DNA of 18,587 bases from Thermoflexus sp035573655 (GCA_035573655.1 DATMAC010000304.1:1-18587); one strand, 5' to 3'; shown: positions 1 to 7,870, counted from the first letter of the stretch. The notes: generated by a model from the sequence alone, not told the origin. Numbers and translations: made by a program.

Positions 1-33
1 CGGCGGTTTCGCCGCCGCAACGAAATCCGTTGC
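1..33 (-). other. Two tandem hairpins downstream of hpf
   Basis: Two perfect 6-bp stems share one base. CGGCGG (1-6) pairs with CCGCCG (12-17) around TTTCG, and GCAACG (17-22) pairs with CGTTGC (28-33) around AAATC. They lie about 70 nt past the hpf stop codon and could end or protect the hpf transcript. No U-run is visible because the window stops here. The 67 nt between them and hpf show nothing else. Confidence 0.35.
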
Positions 34-100
34 CCTTCTACCTCATCGGCCGCCTTAGGGCACAGCTTCGAAGGAGCCCCCAGAATTTTAACTTTTAACG

Positions 101-640
101 CTACGCCAGTTCCGGTTGGATCAACCCATAATTCCCATCCCGCCGGCGGTAAACCAAGTTGATGCTGGCGGTCTCCGGGTTGTAGAAGATGAAGAAGTCG
201 TGGCCGAGGAGCTCCATTTGCTCGATGGCTTCCTCGGGGGTCATCGCCGTGACTTCAAACCGCTTGATTTTCACAATGCGGCCGGTAGGGCCACCCGTCT
301 CCTCGACAGAGGAGGCTTCCGTAGCCTCAGGGCGGATCCGCCCTTCCCGCCGCCCCTTAAAGCGCTCAATCCGCCGCTCCATCTTATCCACGACCAAATC
401 GATCGCCGCCAGAAGATCCGCGTGACGCTCCTCCGCGCGCAGGAGGATACCTGGGGTCATTCGCAGCGTGAGCTGGGCGATCTGACGCTGATCCCGGCTT
501 CGGGTGTTCTCTTGGGCGAGCTCCAGCTCTGCCTGTGAAATGGTGGAGAGAAATCGCTCCAGCCGGGCGATCCGCTTCCGGGCGTAAGCTTCGATCTGAT
601 CGGTTATCTCAATGTTTCGCCCTCGGATGATCAATTCCAT
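101..640 (-). CDS. hpf: Ribosome hibernation promoting factor, long form
   Basis: This cytosolic protein pairs 70S ribosomes into inactive 100S dimers in slow growth. Its 179 residues match the long (two-domain) HPF. Residues 1-98 form the S30AE fold, starting with MELIIRGRNIEIT and ending in a basic helix (KMERRIERFKGRR). Residues 99-120 are a polar linker. Residues 121-179 form the C-terminal dimerisation domain, with KIKRFEVTAMTPEEAIEQM, GHDFFIFYN and a YRRRDGNYGLIQP ending typical of the family. The ATG is supported by GGAGG 7 nt upstream (648-652). The gene lies 71 nt after comF; a comF-hpf neighbourhood, often followed by secA, is common in bacteria, so secA may lie just outside the window. 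I see no clear promoter in the 71-nt gap, so readthrough from the Tad/comF operon is possible. Confidence 0.95.
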   Translation of the reverse strand: MELIIRGRNIEITDQIEAYARKRIARLERFLSTISQAELELAQENTRSRDQRQIAQLTLRMTPGILLRAEERHADLLAAIDLVVDKMERRIERFKGRREGRIRPEATEASSVEETGGPTGRIVKIKRFEVTAMTPEEAIEQMELLGHDFFIFYNPETASINLVYRRRDGNYGLIQPELA

Positions 641-711
641 ATCTAACCTCCGGAATGGGTTCGGATTTGGACTGAAATTTAGCCACTAGGAGTAGCCGGA
701 GGGTCTTCAAG

Positions 712-1464
712 TCATTCGTGGAGCGCCCTACCCATGATCACCCGCGCCAATGTGAACCCCCACACCGATGCGGCTCCGGCTTGATAGAGAGCGATTGCGC
801 ACGCCTCCAGCGTTGCTCCGCTGGTGCATACATCATCCACCACCACGACGCGTTTTCCTTGCACCCATCGAGGATCTCCCAGGAAAGCGCCTTGCACGTT
901 CTCCCGGCGGGCACTCCGGGCCAGGCCTACCTGAGATCGGGTCGCGCGTACCCGGCGCAACGCGTAGGGATGGAGAGGAATAGCCAGGCGCTTGGCGAGG
1001 GCCTGCCCGAGCATCGCAGCTTGATTATATCCCCGCTGCCGTTGTCGGGCCTTGGAGGTCGGAACCGGGATCAACAGGTCGGCTTCCATCCCGAAGCGGG
1101 CCCAACCCTCTGCCATCTGGGAGGCCAACACCTGGGCGATGCGATACCGTCCGTGGAATTTCAGCCGGTGCAATGCCCGTCGGATCGGCCCGTGATACAC
1201 AAAACAGGATCGCACTCCCTCCAGTTGCAGAGGATCCTCCTGGCAGCGCGGACAGCGCTTGCCGGTCACCCCGGGGGTTCCGCAGAGGGAGCAAATCGGC
1301 GGCGTGATGGGGCGCGCGTCTGCTGCGCAGGTCGAGCACCATACAACCCCTGGGCGCCCGCAGCCGGCACAACGAGGAGGGAAAAGGAGATCCAAGATCC
1401 CCTCGGCAAGACCAGTGATCCATTGGGGGAGGCGAAGCGTGAGCAAAGAGGTTCTCGTCTGCAT
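712..1464 (-). CDS. comF: ComF family phosphoribosyltransferase-like protein
   Basis: This is a ComFC-like protein of 250 residues, linked in other bacteria to uptake of transforming single-stranded DNA; its exact chemistry is unsettled. Two CxxC zinc-finger pairs are present (Cys32/35 with 43/46, and Cys58/61 with 71/74), followed by a type I phosphoribosyltransferase domain. That domain carries RGYNQA (144-149) and the PRPP-binding motif VVVVDDVCTSGAT (206-218). The ATG at 1464 is chosen because it falls 4 nt after the tadC stop, which fits translational coupling. An upstream TTG at 1491 would overlap tadC and has no better ribosome site. No strong Shine-Dalgarno precedes the ATG, which also points to coupling. 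Its place as last gene of the Tad motor cluster suggests co-transcription, though a functional link between Tad and DNA uptake is only inference. Confidence 0.9.
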   Translation of the reverse strand: MQTRTSLLTLRLPQWITGLAEGILDLLFPPRCAGCGRPGVVWCSTCAADARPITPPICSLCGTPGVTGKRCPRCQEDPLQLEGVRSCFVYHGPIRRALHRLKFHGRYRIAQVLASQMAEGWARFGMEADLLIPVPTSKARQRQRGYNQAAMLGQALAKRLAIPLHPYALRRVRATRSQVGLARSARRENVQGAFLGDPRWVQGKRVVVVDDVCTSGATLEACAIALYQAGAASVWGFTLARVIMGRALHE

Positions 1465-1468
1465 AGGC

Positions 1469-2404
1469 TCATGGAAGGGAGCCGCCGCCAAACTGCTTGT
1501 AGACGATCAGCAAGGCCGGGCCGAGGAGCACGACGAACATCGCCGGGAAGATCAGAAAGACGAGAGGGAAGAGCATCTTGATGGGAGCCTGTCGGGCCAG
1601 CTCCTCCGCCCGTTGTCGGCGCCGCAGGCGCATCTGGTCGGCCTGGATATGCAGCACTTTAGCAATGCTCACCCCGAGCTGTTCCGCCTGGATGATCGCG
1701 GCGACGAACGTGGTCATCTCCGGAAGGTCTACCCGGGCCGCCATATCCCTCAGCGCGTCCTTTCGGGAACGGCCCAGGGCGATCTCCTGCAGCACCCGCG
1801 CGAAGGCCCGCCCCAGTTCGTTGTTCCAGCGTTCTGCGACCCGCTGCATAGCGGCGTCGAAGCCCAGGCCGGCCTCCACACAGATCACCAGGAGGTCCAA
1901 CGCGTCCGGCAGCGTCTTTAAGATCTCCTTCTTCCGCCGAGCGATCTGCTGGTTGAGCCACAGCATTGGATAGTAAAATCCAAGCCCCCCGATGGCCAGG
2001 CTCAGCCCCCAGCGCTGCAGTGCGGGAGCGCGCAACAGCAACACCTGGGCGATGCCAAAGAGGCCAAGGCCAGCGATGATCCGCAGCGCGAAGAACTCCC
2101 CCGCCCCCAGGCGGACCGGATTGCCGGCCAGTTCCAGCCGGCGGCGGGTGTCCTCCAGGATCGATTGCGGGGTGAAGCGGCTGATGAACTCGGCGATCTG
2201 ACGCAGGATGGGGACGATCACCCGCTGGGTGAAGGGGATCGAGAGCTCGATCTCCTCCAGGGTGACGGGCACATCGCGGGCGGCGAATTCCGCCAAACGG
2301 GCCTGGAGTAGTTCCTCCTCCCGCGGGGCGCTCAGGCCAACCACCAAGGCCAAGGCGATCACACCCACGACGATCACACCCAGGATCAAGACCAGGCTTG
2401 GCAT
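1469..2404 (-). CDS. tadC: Tad pilus platform protein TadC (GspF family)
   Basis: This is an inner-membrane platform protein of the Tad pilus, thought to pair with TadB and sit above the CpaF ATPase. It has 311 residues. A transmembrane helix lies at about 4-24, hydrophobic segments at about 103-150, a T2SSF domain at about 165-290, and a last membrane helix at 277-302. The T2SSF core shows LPDALDLLVICVEAGLGFDAA and AEQLGVSIAKVL, typical of TadC. The ATG at 2404 is preferred over the TTG at 2419: it follows the tadB stop by 4 nt and has GAGGTG about 7 nt upstream, inside the end of tadB. The gene ends 4 nt before comF. Length and residues look normal for the family. Confidence 0.93.
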   Translation of the reverse strand: MPSLVLILGVIVVGVIALALVVGLSAPREEELLQARLAEFAARDVPVTLEEIELSIPFTQRVIVPILRQIAEFISRFTPQSILEDTRRRLELAGNPVRLGAGEFFALRIIAGLGLFGIAQVLLLRAPALQRWGLSLAIGGLGFYYPMLWLNQQIARRKKEILKTLPDALDLLVICVEAGLGFDAAMQRVAERWNNELGRAFARVLQEIALGRSRKDALRDMAARVDLPEMTTFVAAIIQAEQLGVSIAKVLHIQADQMRLRRRQRAEELARQAPIKMLFPLVFLIFPAMFVVLLGPALLIVYKQFGGGSLP

Positions 2405-2408
2405 CCCC

Positions 2409-3377
2409 TTACACCTCAATCCGAATAATCCGCTGGATCACGAAGTAACCGATCAGCATCATCACAAGCGTGCAGGCGATCATAAAGTAACCCAGGATCC
2501 CGCTGTTGAAGAAGTTCAACATATATTCACGGTTGATCCCGAACAGGATGAGGGCCAGCCCGATAGGGAGAGCTATTAGCACATACCCGCTGAGCATCTG
2601 CTGGGCGGTTAACGCGCGGATCTCCCCTTTAATCCGCACCCGCTCACGGATCGTGAAACTGATGGTGTCCAGGATCTCCGCCAGGTTCCCTCCCACTTCG
2701 CGCTGGATCAGGATGGCGGTGACCATCATCTCCAGGTCGTCGCTATGCACCCGGCGCAACATATTTTGGAGAGCCTGCTCCAGAGAGAGGCCCAGTTGTT
2801 GCTCCTTGACCACGCGATCAAACTCGGTGGAGATCGGCGGGGGCAGCTCGCGGGCGACGGCCTCCATCGCCTGGAGGACGCTGTAGCCGGCCCGCAATCC
2901 GTTGACCATCAGGTTGATCGCGTCACCCAGCTGGGCGTTAAAAGCTTGCAGACGGCGTCGCTGTCGCCAGGCCATATAGAGGCGCGGTGCGAAAAAGCCC
3001 ACGATCAGACCCAGCAGGGCCAGAGGGACGAGCCGGAAGAACAATTGGGCGAGGATGAACCCGACGATCGCCGTGAGGATCTGAAGGACCAGGAACTCCG
3101 CCGGCGTGAGCTTCAGGTCAGCCCGGGCCAGTTGAACCCTCAGGTCCTCCGCAAACCCGCGCCCGGCGATGACCCGATCCAAGGCTTCGCCGAGCGGCGT
3201 GGGGCGCCGCGGGGTGGGCGGGCGAATTCGCGCCTCCTCCCGATGGCCCGGCGTAGGGGCCACATAGCGCTCTAAGCGTTCGGCGACGTCTTCCTCGTCG
3301 CCCCCGAAGATGTATAACAACAAGAGCACGAGGATAAGGAGGCCACCGCCGATCAGCACGTAGGTCTGCCAGGCCAT
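2409..3377 (-). CDS. tadB: Tad pilus platform protein TadB (GspF family)
   Basis: This is the partner platform protein of TadC in the inner membrane. It has 322 residues. An N-terminal membrane helix (5-24) is followed by a charged and Pro-rich cytoplasmic stretch (25-65). Two hydrophobic segments (about 95-130) come next, then a T2SSF domain at about 145-270 and C-terminal helices at about 262-280 and 295-316. The domain contains GDAINLMVNGLRAGYSVLQA and QREVGGNLAEILD, the classic TadB/GspF signature. The ATG at 3377 has GGAGGA close upstream, and this site overlaps the cpaF stop codon (gap 9 nt), so the two genes are translated from one message. Confidence 0.94.
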   Translation of the reverse strand: MAWQTYVLIGGGLLILVLLLLYIFGGDEEDVAERLERYVAPTPGHREEARIRPPTPRRPTPLGEALDRVIAGRGFAEDLRVQLARADLKLTPAEFLVLQILTAIVGFILAQLFFRLVPLALLGLIVGFFAPRLYMAWRQRRRLQAFNAQLGDAINLMVNGLRAGYSVLQAMEAVARELPPPISTEFDRVVKEQQLGLSLEQALQNMLRRVHSDDLEMMVTAILIQREVGGNLAEILDTISFTIRERVRIKGEIRALTAQQMLSGYVLIALPIGLALILFGINREYMLNFFNSGILGYFMIACTLVMMLIGYFVIQRIIRIEV

Positions 3378-3386
3378 TGCTTCCTC

Positions 3387-4787
3387 CTACCTTCGCCCGG
3401 CGCCGAAAATGGAAGGCGGAAGCCGGATACCAGCCGCCTCCAGGCGATCCATAAAGCGCGGACGGATGCCGGTAGGCACAAGGCGCCCAACGATCTTCCC
3501 GTTTTCCATCCCATATTGCTCGAACTTGAACAGCTCCGTGGTGGTGATCACCTCCCCTTCCAGACCCTGGATCTCCGTGAGCGAGATGATCTTGCGCGAG
3601 CCGTCGCGCATCCGTGCGGTCTGGACGATGAGATCGATGGCCATGGCGATCTGCTCCCGGATCGCCCGATGGGGAAGATCAGTGCCTGCCATCAGCACCA
3701 TGTTCTCCAGACGGGCCAGCGCATCGCGGGGGCTGTTCGCGTGGATCGTGGTCATCGAGCCCTCGTGGCCGGTGTTCATCGCCTGAAGCATATCGAAGGC
3801 CTCGCCGCCGCGGCACTCGCCCACGATGATCCGATCGGGCCGCATCCGCAGGGCGTTGATCACCAGATCCCGCATGGTGATCTCGCCCTTCCCCTCGATG
3901 TTCGGCGGCCGGGTCTCCAAGGTCACCACGTGCTCCTGGCGGAGCTGGAGCTCGGCCGCGTTCTCAATCGTGATAATCCGCTCCCCTTCTGGGATGAAGC
4001 CGGAGAGGATGTTGAGCAGCGTCGTCTTCCCAGAGCCGGTGCCGCCGGAGACCACGATGTTGATCTTCGCCTGAACGCAGGCCTTGAGGAACTCCATCAC
4101 CTCCGGTGTGGCCGAGCCCAGGCGGATCAAGTCGTCGACTGTAAGGGGCGTCCGGTAGAACTTCCGGATGGTCACCACGGGGCCGATCAGGGAGATCGGC
4201 GGGATCACAATGTTTACCCGTGATCCATCGGGCAGTCGGGCGTCCACATATGGCATGCTCTCGTCCACCCGCCGGCCCAGAGGGGCGACGATGCGCTCGA
4301 TGATGCGCATGAGGTGCTCATCGTTCTCGAAGACCACATTCGTCCGCTCGATCTTTCCGTTGCGCTCAATATAGACCTTCTTCGGACCGTTCACCATGAT
4401 CTCGGTGATCGTGTCATCCCGAAGAAGCGGCTCCAGGGGCCCATACCCCAAGATCTCCGCGACGATCTGTTCGAAGAGCCGCTGCCGTTCCAGGCGGCTG
4501 AGGACGATGTGATCTTCCATCAGGACCGCATCGAATTTCTCCTCAATCATCGCCCGCAGCTCGTCGGTGCGGGAGAAATCGAGCGTGGGCTCCAGCTCGG
4601 ATAGAAGCTTCGCCTGGATCCGGCTCTTGAGATCCACGTAAGCGTCCCGAATCCCTCCCGTTGTGGGAAGCGGACGGCGGGGGGAGGGAGGCGAAGCCTC
4701 CGGGGTCGATGCCGGACGCGTAGGCTCTGGGCTTGAAGAAGGGGAGGGCGATGGTTGACTGCCTTGAATTCGCCTTAAAAGGGACAT
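3387..4787 (-). CDS. cpaF: Tad pilus assembly ATPase CpaF/TadA
   Basis: This hexameric secretion ATPase powers Tad pilus assembly from the cytoplasmic face. It has 466 residues. A Ser/Pro-rich low-complexity start (10-42) is followed by the N-terminal domain (about 50-215, with GYGPLEPLL and EIMVNGPKKVYIER). The RecA-like core has Walker A GGTGSGKTT (248-256), Walker B around RIIVGECRGGEA (319-330, Glu323) and the His box GHEGSMTTIHA (340-350). All catalytic motifs look intact. A strong Shine-Dalgarno, AGGAGGTGAG, sits just before the ATG. The 184-nt gap to cpaE upstream is structured and may allow separate control. Such ATPases can serve extension and retraction in Tad systems; no second ATPase is present here. 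Confidence 0.97.
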   Translation of the reverse strand: MSLLRRIQGSQPSPSPSSSPEPTRPASTPEASPPSPRRPLPTTGGIRDAYVDLKSRIQAKLLSELEPTLDFSRTDELRAMIEEKFDAVLMEDHIVLSRLERQRLFEQIVAEILGYGPLEPLLRDDTITEIMVNGPKKVYIERNGKIERTNVVFENDEHLMRIIERIVAPLGRRVDESMPYVDARLPDGSRVNIVIPPISLIGPVVTIRKFYRTPLTVDDLIRLGSATPEVMEFLKACVQAKINIVVSGGTGSGKTTLLNILSGFIPEGERIITIENAAELQLRQEHVVTLETRPPNIEGKGEITMRDLVINALRMRPDRIIVGECRGGEAFDMLQAMNTGHEGSMTTIHANSPRDALARLENMVLMAGTDLPHRAIREQIAMAIDLIVQTARMRDGSRKIISLTEIQGLEGEVITTTELFKFEQYGMENGKIVGRLVPTGIRPRFMDRLEAAGIRLPPSIFGAGRR

Positions 4788-4792
4788 CTTCT

Positions 4793-4882
4793 CACCTCCT
4801 TTCCAATCTCTTTCCTCTCTTTCCTCCGGAGAGGCTTTGCCGTCCAGGGGAAGGGAAATCCTTATGGCTTCAGGTGGACGGC
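4793..4882 (-). promoter_or_regulatory. Structured leader just upstream of cpaF
   Basis: On the minus strand GCCGTCCA (4882-4875) can pair with TGGACGGC (4846-4839) over a 28-nt loop. Next come AAAG and a small CCTC-TCCG-GAGG hairpin, then a purine-rich tract leading into the strong cpaF Shine-Dalgarno. It may be an mRNA leader that tunes cpaF translation or an RNA processing site between cpaE and cpaF. I cannot match it to a known riboswitch. No convincing promoter is seen in 4883-4971. Confidence 0.4.
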
Positions 4883-4951
4883 CTGCCCTTGCTTGTTCCT
4901 ATGGAACGGTGAGGGCCAACAGCTTCATCCCCGATCCATTAGGAAACTGGA

Positions 4952-4978
4952 CCCTAAAATCCGCTGAAAATTTAGCGG
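4952..4978 (-). terminator. Weak intrinsic terminator candidate at the cpaE stop
   Basis: On the minus strand CCGCT (4978-4974) pairs with AGCGG (4965-4961), with extra A-T pairs possible inside, followed by ATTTTAGGG. The stem includes the cpaE stop codon. The U-run is short, so it would at most partly reduce readthrough from cpaE into cpaF. Confidence 0.3.
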
Positions 4979-6180
4979 CTGCCTCGCTTTCGAGTCTCCT
5001 CCACCTCTTGAGGGGCGAACAGCGCCTCCTCCACACGCTTCGCTAGCTGGAGGATCGCGTGGGCGATCGGTTTAGAGCGCTGGGCGACCAAGGGAGTGCC
5101 CTTATTGATCGAGTTCAACACCGTCACCTCATCCCAGGGGATCTGAGCCCCCACGGGATGCTTGAGGGCCTGTTCGACCATTTCAGCCGTGATGCCGAAG
5201 CGCCGGTCCATTTTGTTTAGGATCATCAGGGTCTTCTGAGGCGGATAGTTGAGCTGGGTGATCACATCGAAAAACAGGCGGGCGTTCTTGATCGTCGGCA
5301 CATCCGGGGTGACCACCAGAACAATCTGATCCGCCTCGTCCAGGATCAACAATGTGGTGTCTGTCGGCTGGGTCGTGGTGTCGATCACCAAGATATCGAA
5401 GAGGGTCCGCGCTAAATCTAAGATGCGTTTCATGGCCTCCGAGTTCACATACTCCGCCAGCTCCGGTCGGGGTGGGGCGAGGAGCACCTTTAACCCCGAG
5501 GCATGGGAGACCAGAGACAGGGTGAGCGCTTCCGGGTCCACCTCATCCATCTGGGCCAGGTCCGCGAGGCTCCGGGGCCCTTGGAGGTTTAGGAACACCC
5601 CCACATCTCCGAAGGGAAGGGAGGCGTCGATCAGAGTGACCCGGCGTTCCGGCTTCTGCAGGGCCACGGCCAGATTCACCGCGACCATCGTCGTCCCCAC
5701 CCCTCCCTTGGGGCTGTAAACGGCTACCACCTTTCCCCGGACCCCACCTCGACCGGCGGCCGGCCCCAGCGGCCCGGTGGGGGGCAGCCCCGGCGGCGGT
5801 CGACGTGTTCGATATACTCGACGGATTGTGGCGACGAGTTCATCCGCCGAGAAGGGTTTCGGAAGGAAATCCCGGGCGCCGGCCAGCATCGCCCGTCGCA
5901 GGTAATCCGCATCGCTCTGAACCGACATCATCACCACCTGGGTGAGCGGCGCGACTTCCATGATCTGTTCCACCGCGGAGATGCCGCTCATCCCCGGGAG
6001 GTTGATGTCCAAAAGAACGATATCCGGCTGTAGCTCCCTGGCCAGCCGGATCCCTTCCTCGGCGGTGGGCGCGGTGCCTACCACCTCGATGTCATGTTCG
6101 AACATCAGGAGCTTCTTCAGGTTCTCCCGTGTCTCCGGGATATCATCGACGATCAGAACACGAATTCGCTGGTCCGCCAT
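4972..6180 (-). CDS. cpaE: CpaE/TadZ localisation ATPase with intact receiver domain
   Basis: This is a MinD/ParA-like ATPase that places Tad machinery in the cell. It has 402 residues. Residues 5-125 form a response-regulator receiver domain with the full acidic pocket (Asp12, Asp13), phospho-acceptor Asp58 in LLDINLPGMSG, Ser86 and Lys108 in LPKPF. A Pro/Gly-rich linker (127-148) follows. The ATPase domain starts at 149 with the deviant Walker A SPKGGVGTT (156-164). The Walker B region reads DILVIDTTTQPTDT, where related proteins often have a Pro after the Asp. The ATG at 6180 is preferred: GAGGG lies about 5 nt upstream, while the in-frame ATG at 6195 has no ribosome site. Many TadZ receivers have lost the Asp, so this one may truly be phosphorylated. 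No kinase is nearby. Confidence 0.93.
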   Translation of the reverse strand: MADQRIRVLIVDDIPETRENLKKLLMFEHDIEVVGTAPTAEEGIRLARELQPDIVLLDINLPGMSGISAVEQIMEVAPLTQVVMMSVQSDADYLRRAMLAGARDFLPKPFSADELVATIRRVYRTRRPPPGLPPTGPLGPAAGRGGVRGKVVAVYSPKGGVGTTMVAVNLAVALQKPERRVTLIDASLPFGDVGVFLNLQGPRSLADLAQMDEVDPEALTLSLVSHASGLKVLLAPPRPELAEYVNSEAMKRILDLARTLFDILVIDTTTQPTDTTLLILDEADQIVLVVTPDVPTIKNARLFFDVITQLNYPPQKTLMILNKMDRRFGITAEMVEQALKHPVGAQIPWDEVTVLNSINKGTPLVAQRSKPIAHAILQLAKRVEEALFAPQEVEETRKRGSR

Positions 6181-6230
6181 ATATCCCTCGTTCATGTGGA
6201 TGAAGCACTCGTGTTTCTTTTCCTTGGGTG

Positions 6231-6360
6231 TTTAGAGGCAAGCCGGGTGCCCTCGGCGCCCGGCTCGCCCCTAAAATGCTGCTTATTTCTCCCTCCCACA
6301 GCCTTTGGGGCCATGGGGAGGGGAGATCCAGGAGGGTAGGGCCGTTGGCCCGTACCATCC
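6231..6360. repeat. Intergenic two-hairpin element, copy A (upstream of cpaE)
   Basis: The first hairpin spans 6231-6275. AGCCGGGTGCC (6241-6251) pairs with GGCGCCCGGCT (6255-6265), and outer arms TTTAGAGGCA and CGCCCCTAAA continue the stem with two mismatches. It is followed by TTTCTCCCTCCC, a second imperfect hairpin (CTCCCTCCCA against TGGGGAGGGGAG, about 6289-6325) and AGGAGGGTAGGGCC. The same order of parts occurs at 14876-14992, and the first stem shares CCCGGCTCGCCC with 7871-7915. It lies in the 5' leader of cpaE. Confidence 0.55.
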
Positions 6361-6405
6361 CATCGCCTCAAAACAAATGGAGGAAGCACGTGATTGTTGG
6401 AACCG

Positions 6406-6430
6406 GGGAGGTCGCCGAAGATGACCTCCC
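6406..6430 (-). other. Hairpin downstream of cpaB
   Basis: GGGAGGTC (6406-6413) pairs perfectly with GACCTCCC (6423-6430) around a 9-nt loop, about 55 nt after the cpaB stop. There is no U-run on the minus strand, so this may be a stabilising or processing structure rather than a classic terminator. Confidence 0.35.
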
Positions 6431-6484
6431 TTGCCTCCCAAATCCCTCTATTCTAAGGAAATGCATGAGTTTGCCCCAAACCTT

Positions 6485-7495
6485 TCACCGGCATGGCTCC
6501 CTCGCGAACTGATCCGGACAGCCTGGCATGGTATCGGGAAGCAGATCGAAATTGTTGGCCGACGGAAGGGTGATGCCCAGGCGCGCGATCAGAGAGTCCA
6601 GGGTGACCGGATCCGTCCGCACCAGTTGGTTATCCGTGGGATTACGCAGCGCGAAATCGATCACAGCGCCGGATTCCCGCAGTAATTGCAATACCAATGC
6701 ATCTTGTTGGCTGACTAGCAGCACGATATATTGCTGGCGTGGCCGCGGGGTGGGGGTCGGCGCTGGGCCAGGCGCCGGGGTGGCCGCGGGCGTCGGCTGA
6801 GGCTGCTGAGGGGGCTCGAAGGTGTTCACCGCCAGCACCTCCACATTTTGCAGCACCAACTGACTGACCCGGTGAACCACCCGTTGGGCGGGATCCACCA
6901 GCGCCGTCTGGGCCGCGGCGGGCGGCTCCACACCCAGCGCGATCAACCGGCGGGCTAAGTCCTCGTCCAGGGGCCGGTAGTAAATCTCACCATCCGCCAG
7001 CGGTTTGGTCTGAACCAAAGAGAACGTCACCAGCACATCCACTTTGTCACCAGGAGCAAGATTGAAAGCCACGGCCGCTGCCTCATCCACCGGGAATGGG
7101 AACGCGACCTTACCGGGGGGGATGAAGAGAGCCGCTTCGGAGCCTCGGCGGGCGATCTCTGCAGGCCCTGCTGCCAGATCCTCTGGCACAATGGGCTTCT
7201 GGCGTGGGATGTCCACCCGGGCGATCTTCCCAATAACCGCTTTCGTATCTGTGAAAGCGCCCTCCGGGAGAACCTCTACTGGCCACCCGCGCAGCGTGAC
7301 ATCGGACTCGGTGATGATCGCCCCACGCGGGATGTTCTGCGCCGCGATCACGATCGTCTGTAGAAACCCAGGCGTTGGCATTGGTGTCGGTGTTGGAGCT
7401 GCCGCGAAGCGAGGCAAAAGCAACAGGGCTGCCACCATCAGGACCAAGACGATGAGGACCAGCAGCAAAAGCGTTCGATTTCTGCGTCGGCGCAT
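6485..7495 (-). CDS. cpaB: Tad pilus assembly protein CpaB/RcpC
   Basis: This membrane-anchored Tad assembly factor works with the secretin (RcpA/CpaC) in diderm bacteria. It has 336 residues. A basic start (MRRRRNR) is followed by one membrane helix (about 8-28) and a Pro/Thr spacer (33-43). The SAF domain (about 46-108) contains AAQNIPRGAIITESDV, and the RcpC domain covers about 125-285. The latter holds LAPGDKVDVLVTF and is interrupted by a Pro-rich insert at 228-252 (PTPAATPAPGPAPTPTP). The ATG at 7495 has AGGAGG about 7 nt upstream. It is probably the first gene of the motor cluster, followed by cpaE after 304 nt. No secretin is in the window, so in this organism it probably works in a single-membrane envelope. 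Confidence 0.9.
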   Translation of the reverse strand: MRRRRNRTLLLLVLIVLVLMVAALLLLPRFAAAPTPTPMPTPGFLQTIVIAAQNIPRGAIITESDVTLRGWPVEVLPEGAFTDTKAVIGKIARVDIPRQKPIVPEDLAAGPAEIARRGSEAALFIPPGKVAFPFPVDEAAAVAFNLAPGDKVDVLVTFSLVQTKPLADGEIYYRPLDEDLARRLIALGVEPPAAAQTALVDPAQRVVHRVSQLVLQNVEVLAVNTFEPPQQPQPTPAATPAPGPAPTPTPRPRQQYIVLLVSQQDALVLQLLRESGAVIDFALRNPTDNQLVRTDPVTLDSLIARLGITLPSANNFDLLPDTMPGCPDQFAREPCR

Positions 7496-7717
7496 TGATC
7501 AACCTCCTGCGCAGGTTCGCCTTTTTACATCGATAATCATCATCCGGCTCACCGTTTTCGGCAAGTCCGCCCGCGCGATTCAGGGGCCTGCTGTCACCCG
7601 AGCTCGTCGCTCTAAGTCTCCAGCTCCCTTGCCTATGTCTCCATACCTGAGCGCACCCGCTACTCGCTCCCAGCCCGTGGCATCCACTTAGCTATCATGC
7701 TCAATGGCCGTTTAGCT

Positions 7718-7750
7718 AGTTTAAATGGGTTCAAACTAATTATATGTCAA
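7718..7750 (-). promoter_or_regulatory. AT-rich possible promoter and dyad upstream of cpaB
   Basis: In a GC-rich window this stretch is clearly AT-rich. On the minus strand TTGACA (7750-7745) is directly followed by TATAAT (7744-7739). Next comes a dyad at 7718-7737 with arms AGTTTGAA and TTTAAACT. Spacing between the boxes is not that of one standard promoter. TTGACA with a weak -10 inside the dyad, or TATAAT with a poor -35, are both possible. If used, the cpaB leader would be about 220 nt, with the dyad as a plausible operator. Confidence 0.35.
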
Positions 7751-7870
7751 TCTGTCCTAGCGATTCGGTCTGGTCCCGTTCGGTTCAGTGTGCGCGTGAG
7801 GAGGCGGAAGGATCTCACTTCCCACGGCCGTGGATGCGGGCGCTAATGATTCATGATCACCTAATGGGGA

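Noticed and set aside
718..1581. Long plus-strand open frame opposite comF and tadC
   Set aside because: It is a shadow of the minus-strand genes: no family features, and the opposite strand has clear ComF and TadC motifs.
4793..4882. Possible cyclic-di-GMP-I riboswitch upstream of cpaF
   Set aside because: GGACGGCAAAGCC and a following CC...GG hairpin look a little like part of that riboswitch, but the required 5' half (GGCAAACC-like with a GNRA loop) and the second receptor helix are not there. A covariance-model scan would settle it.
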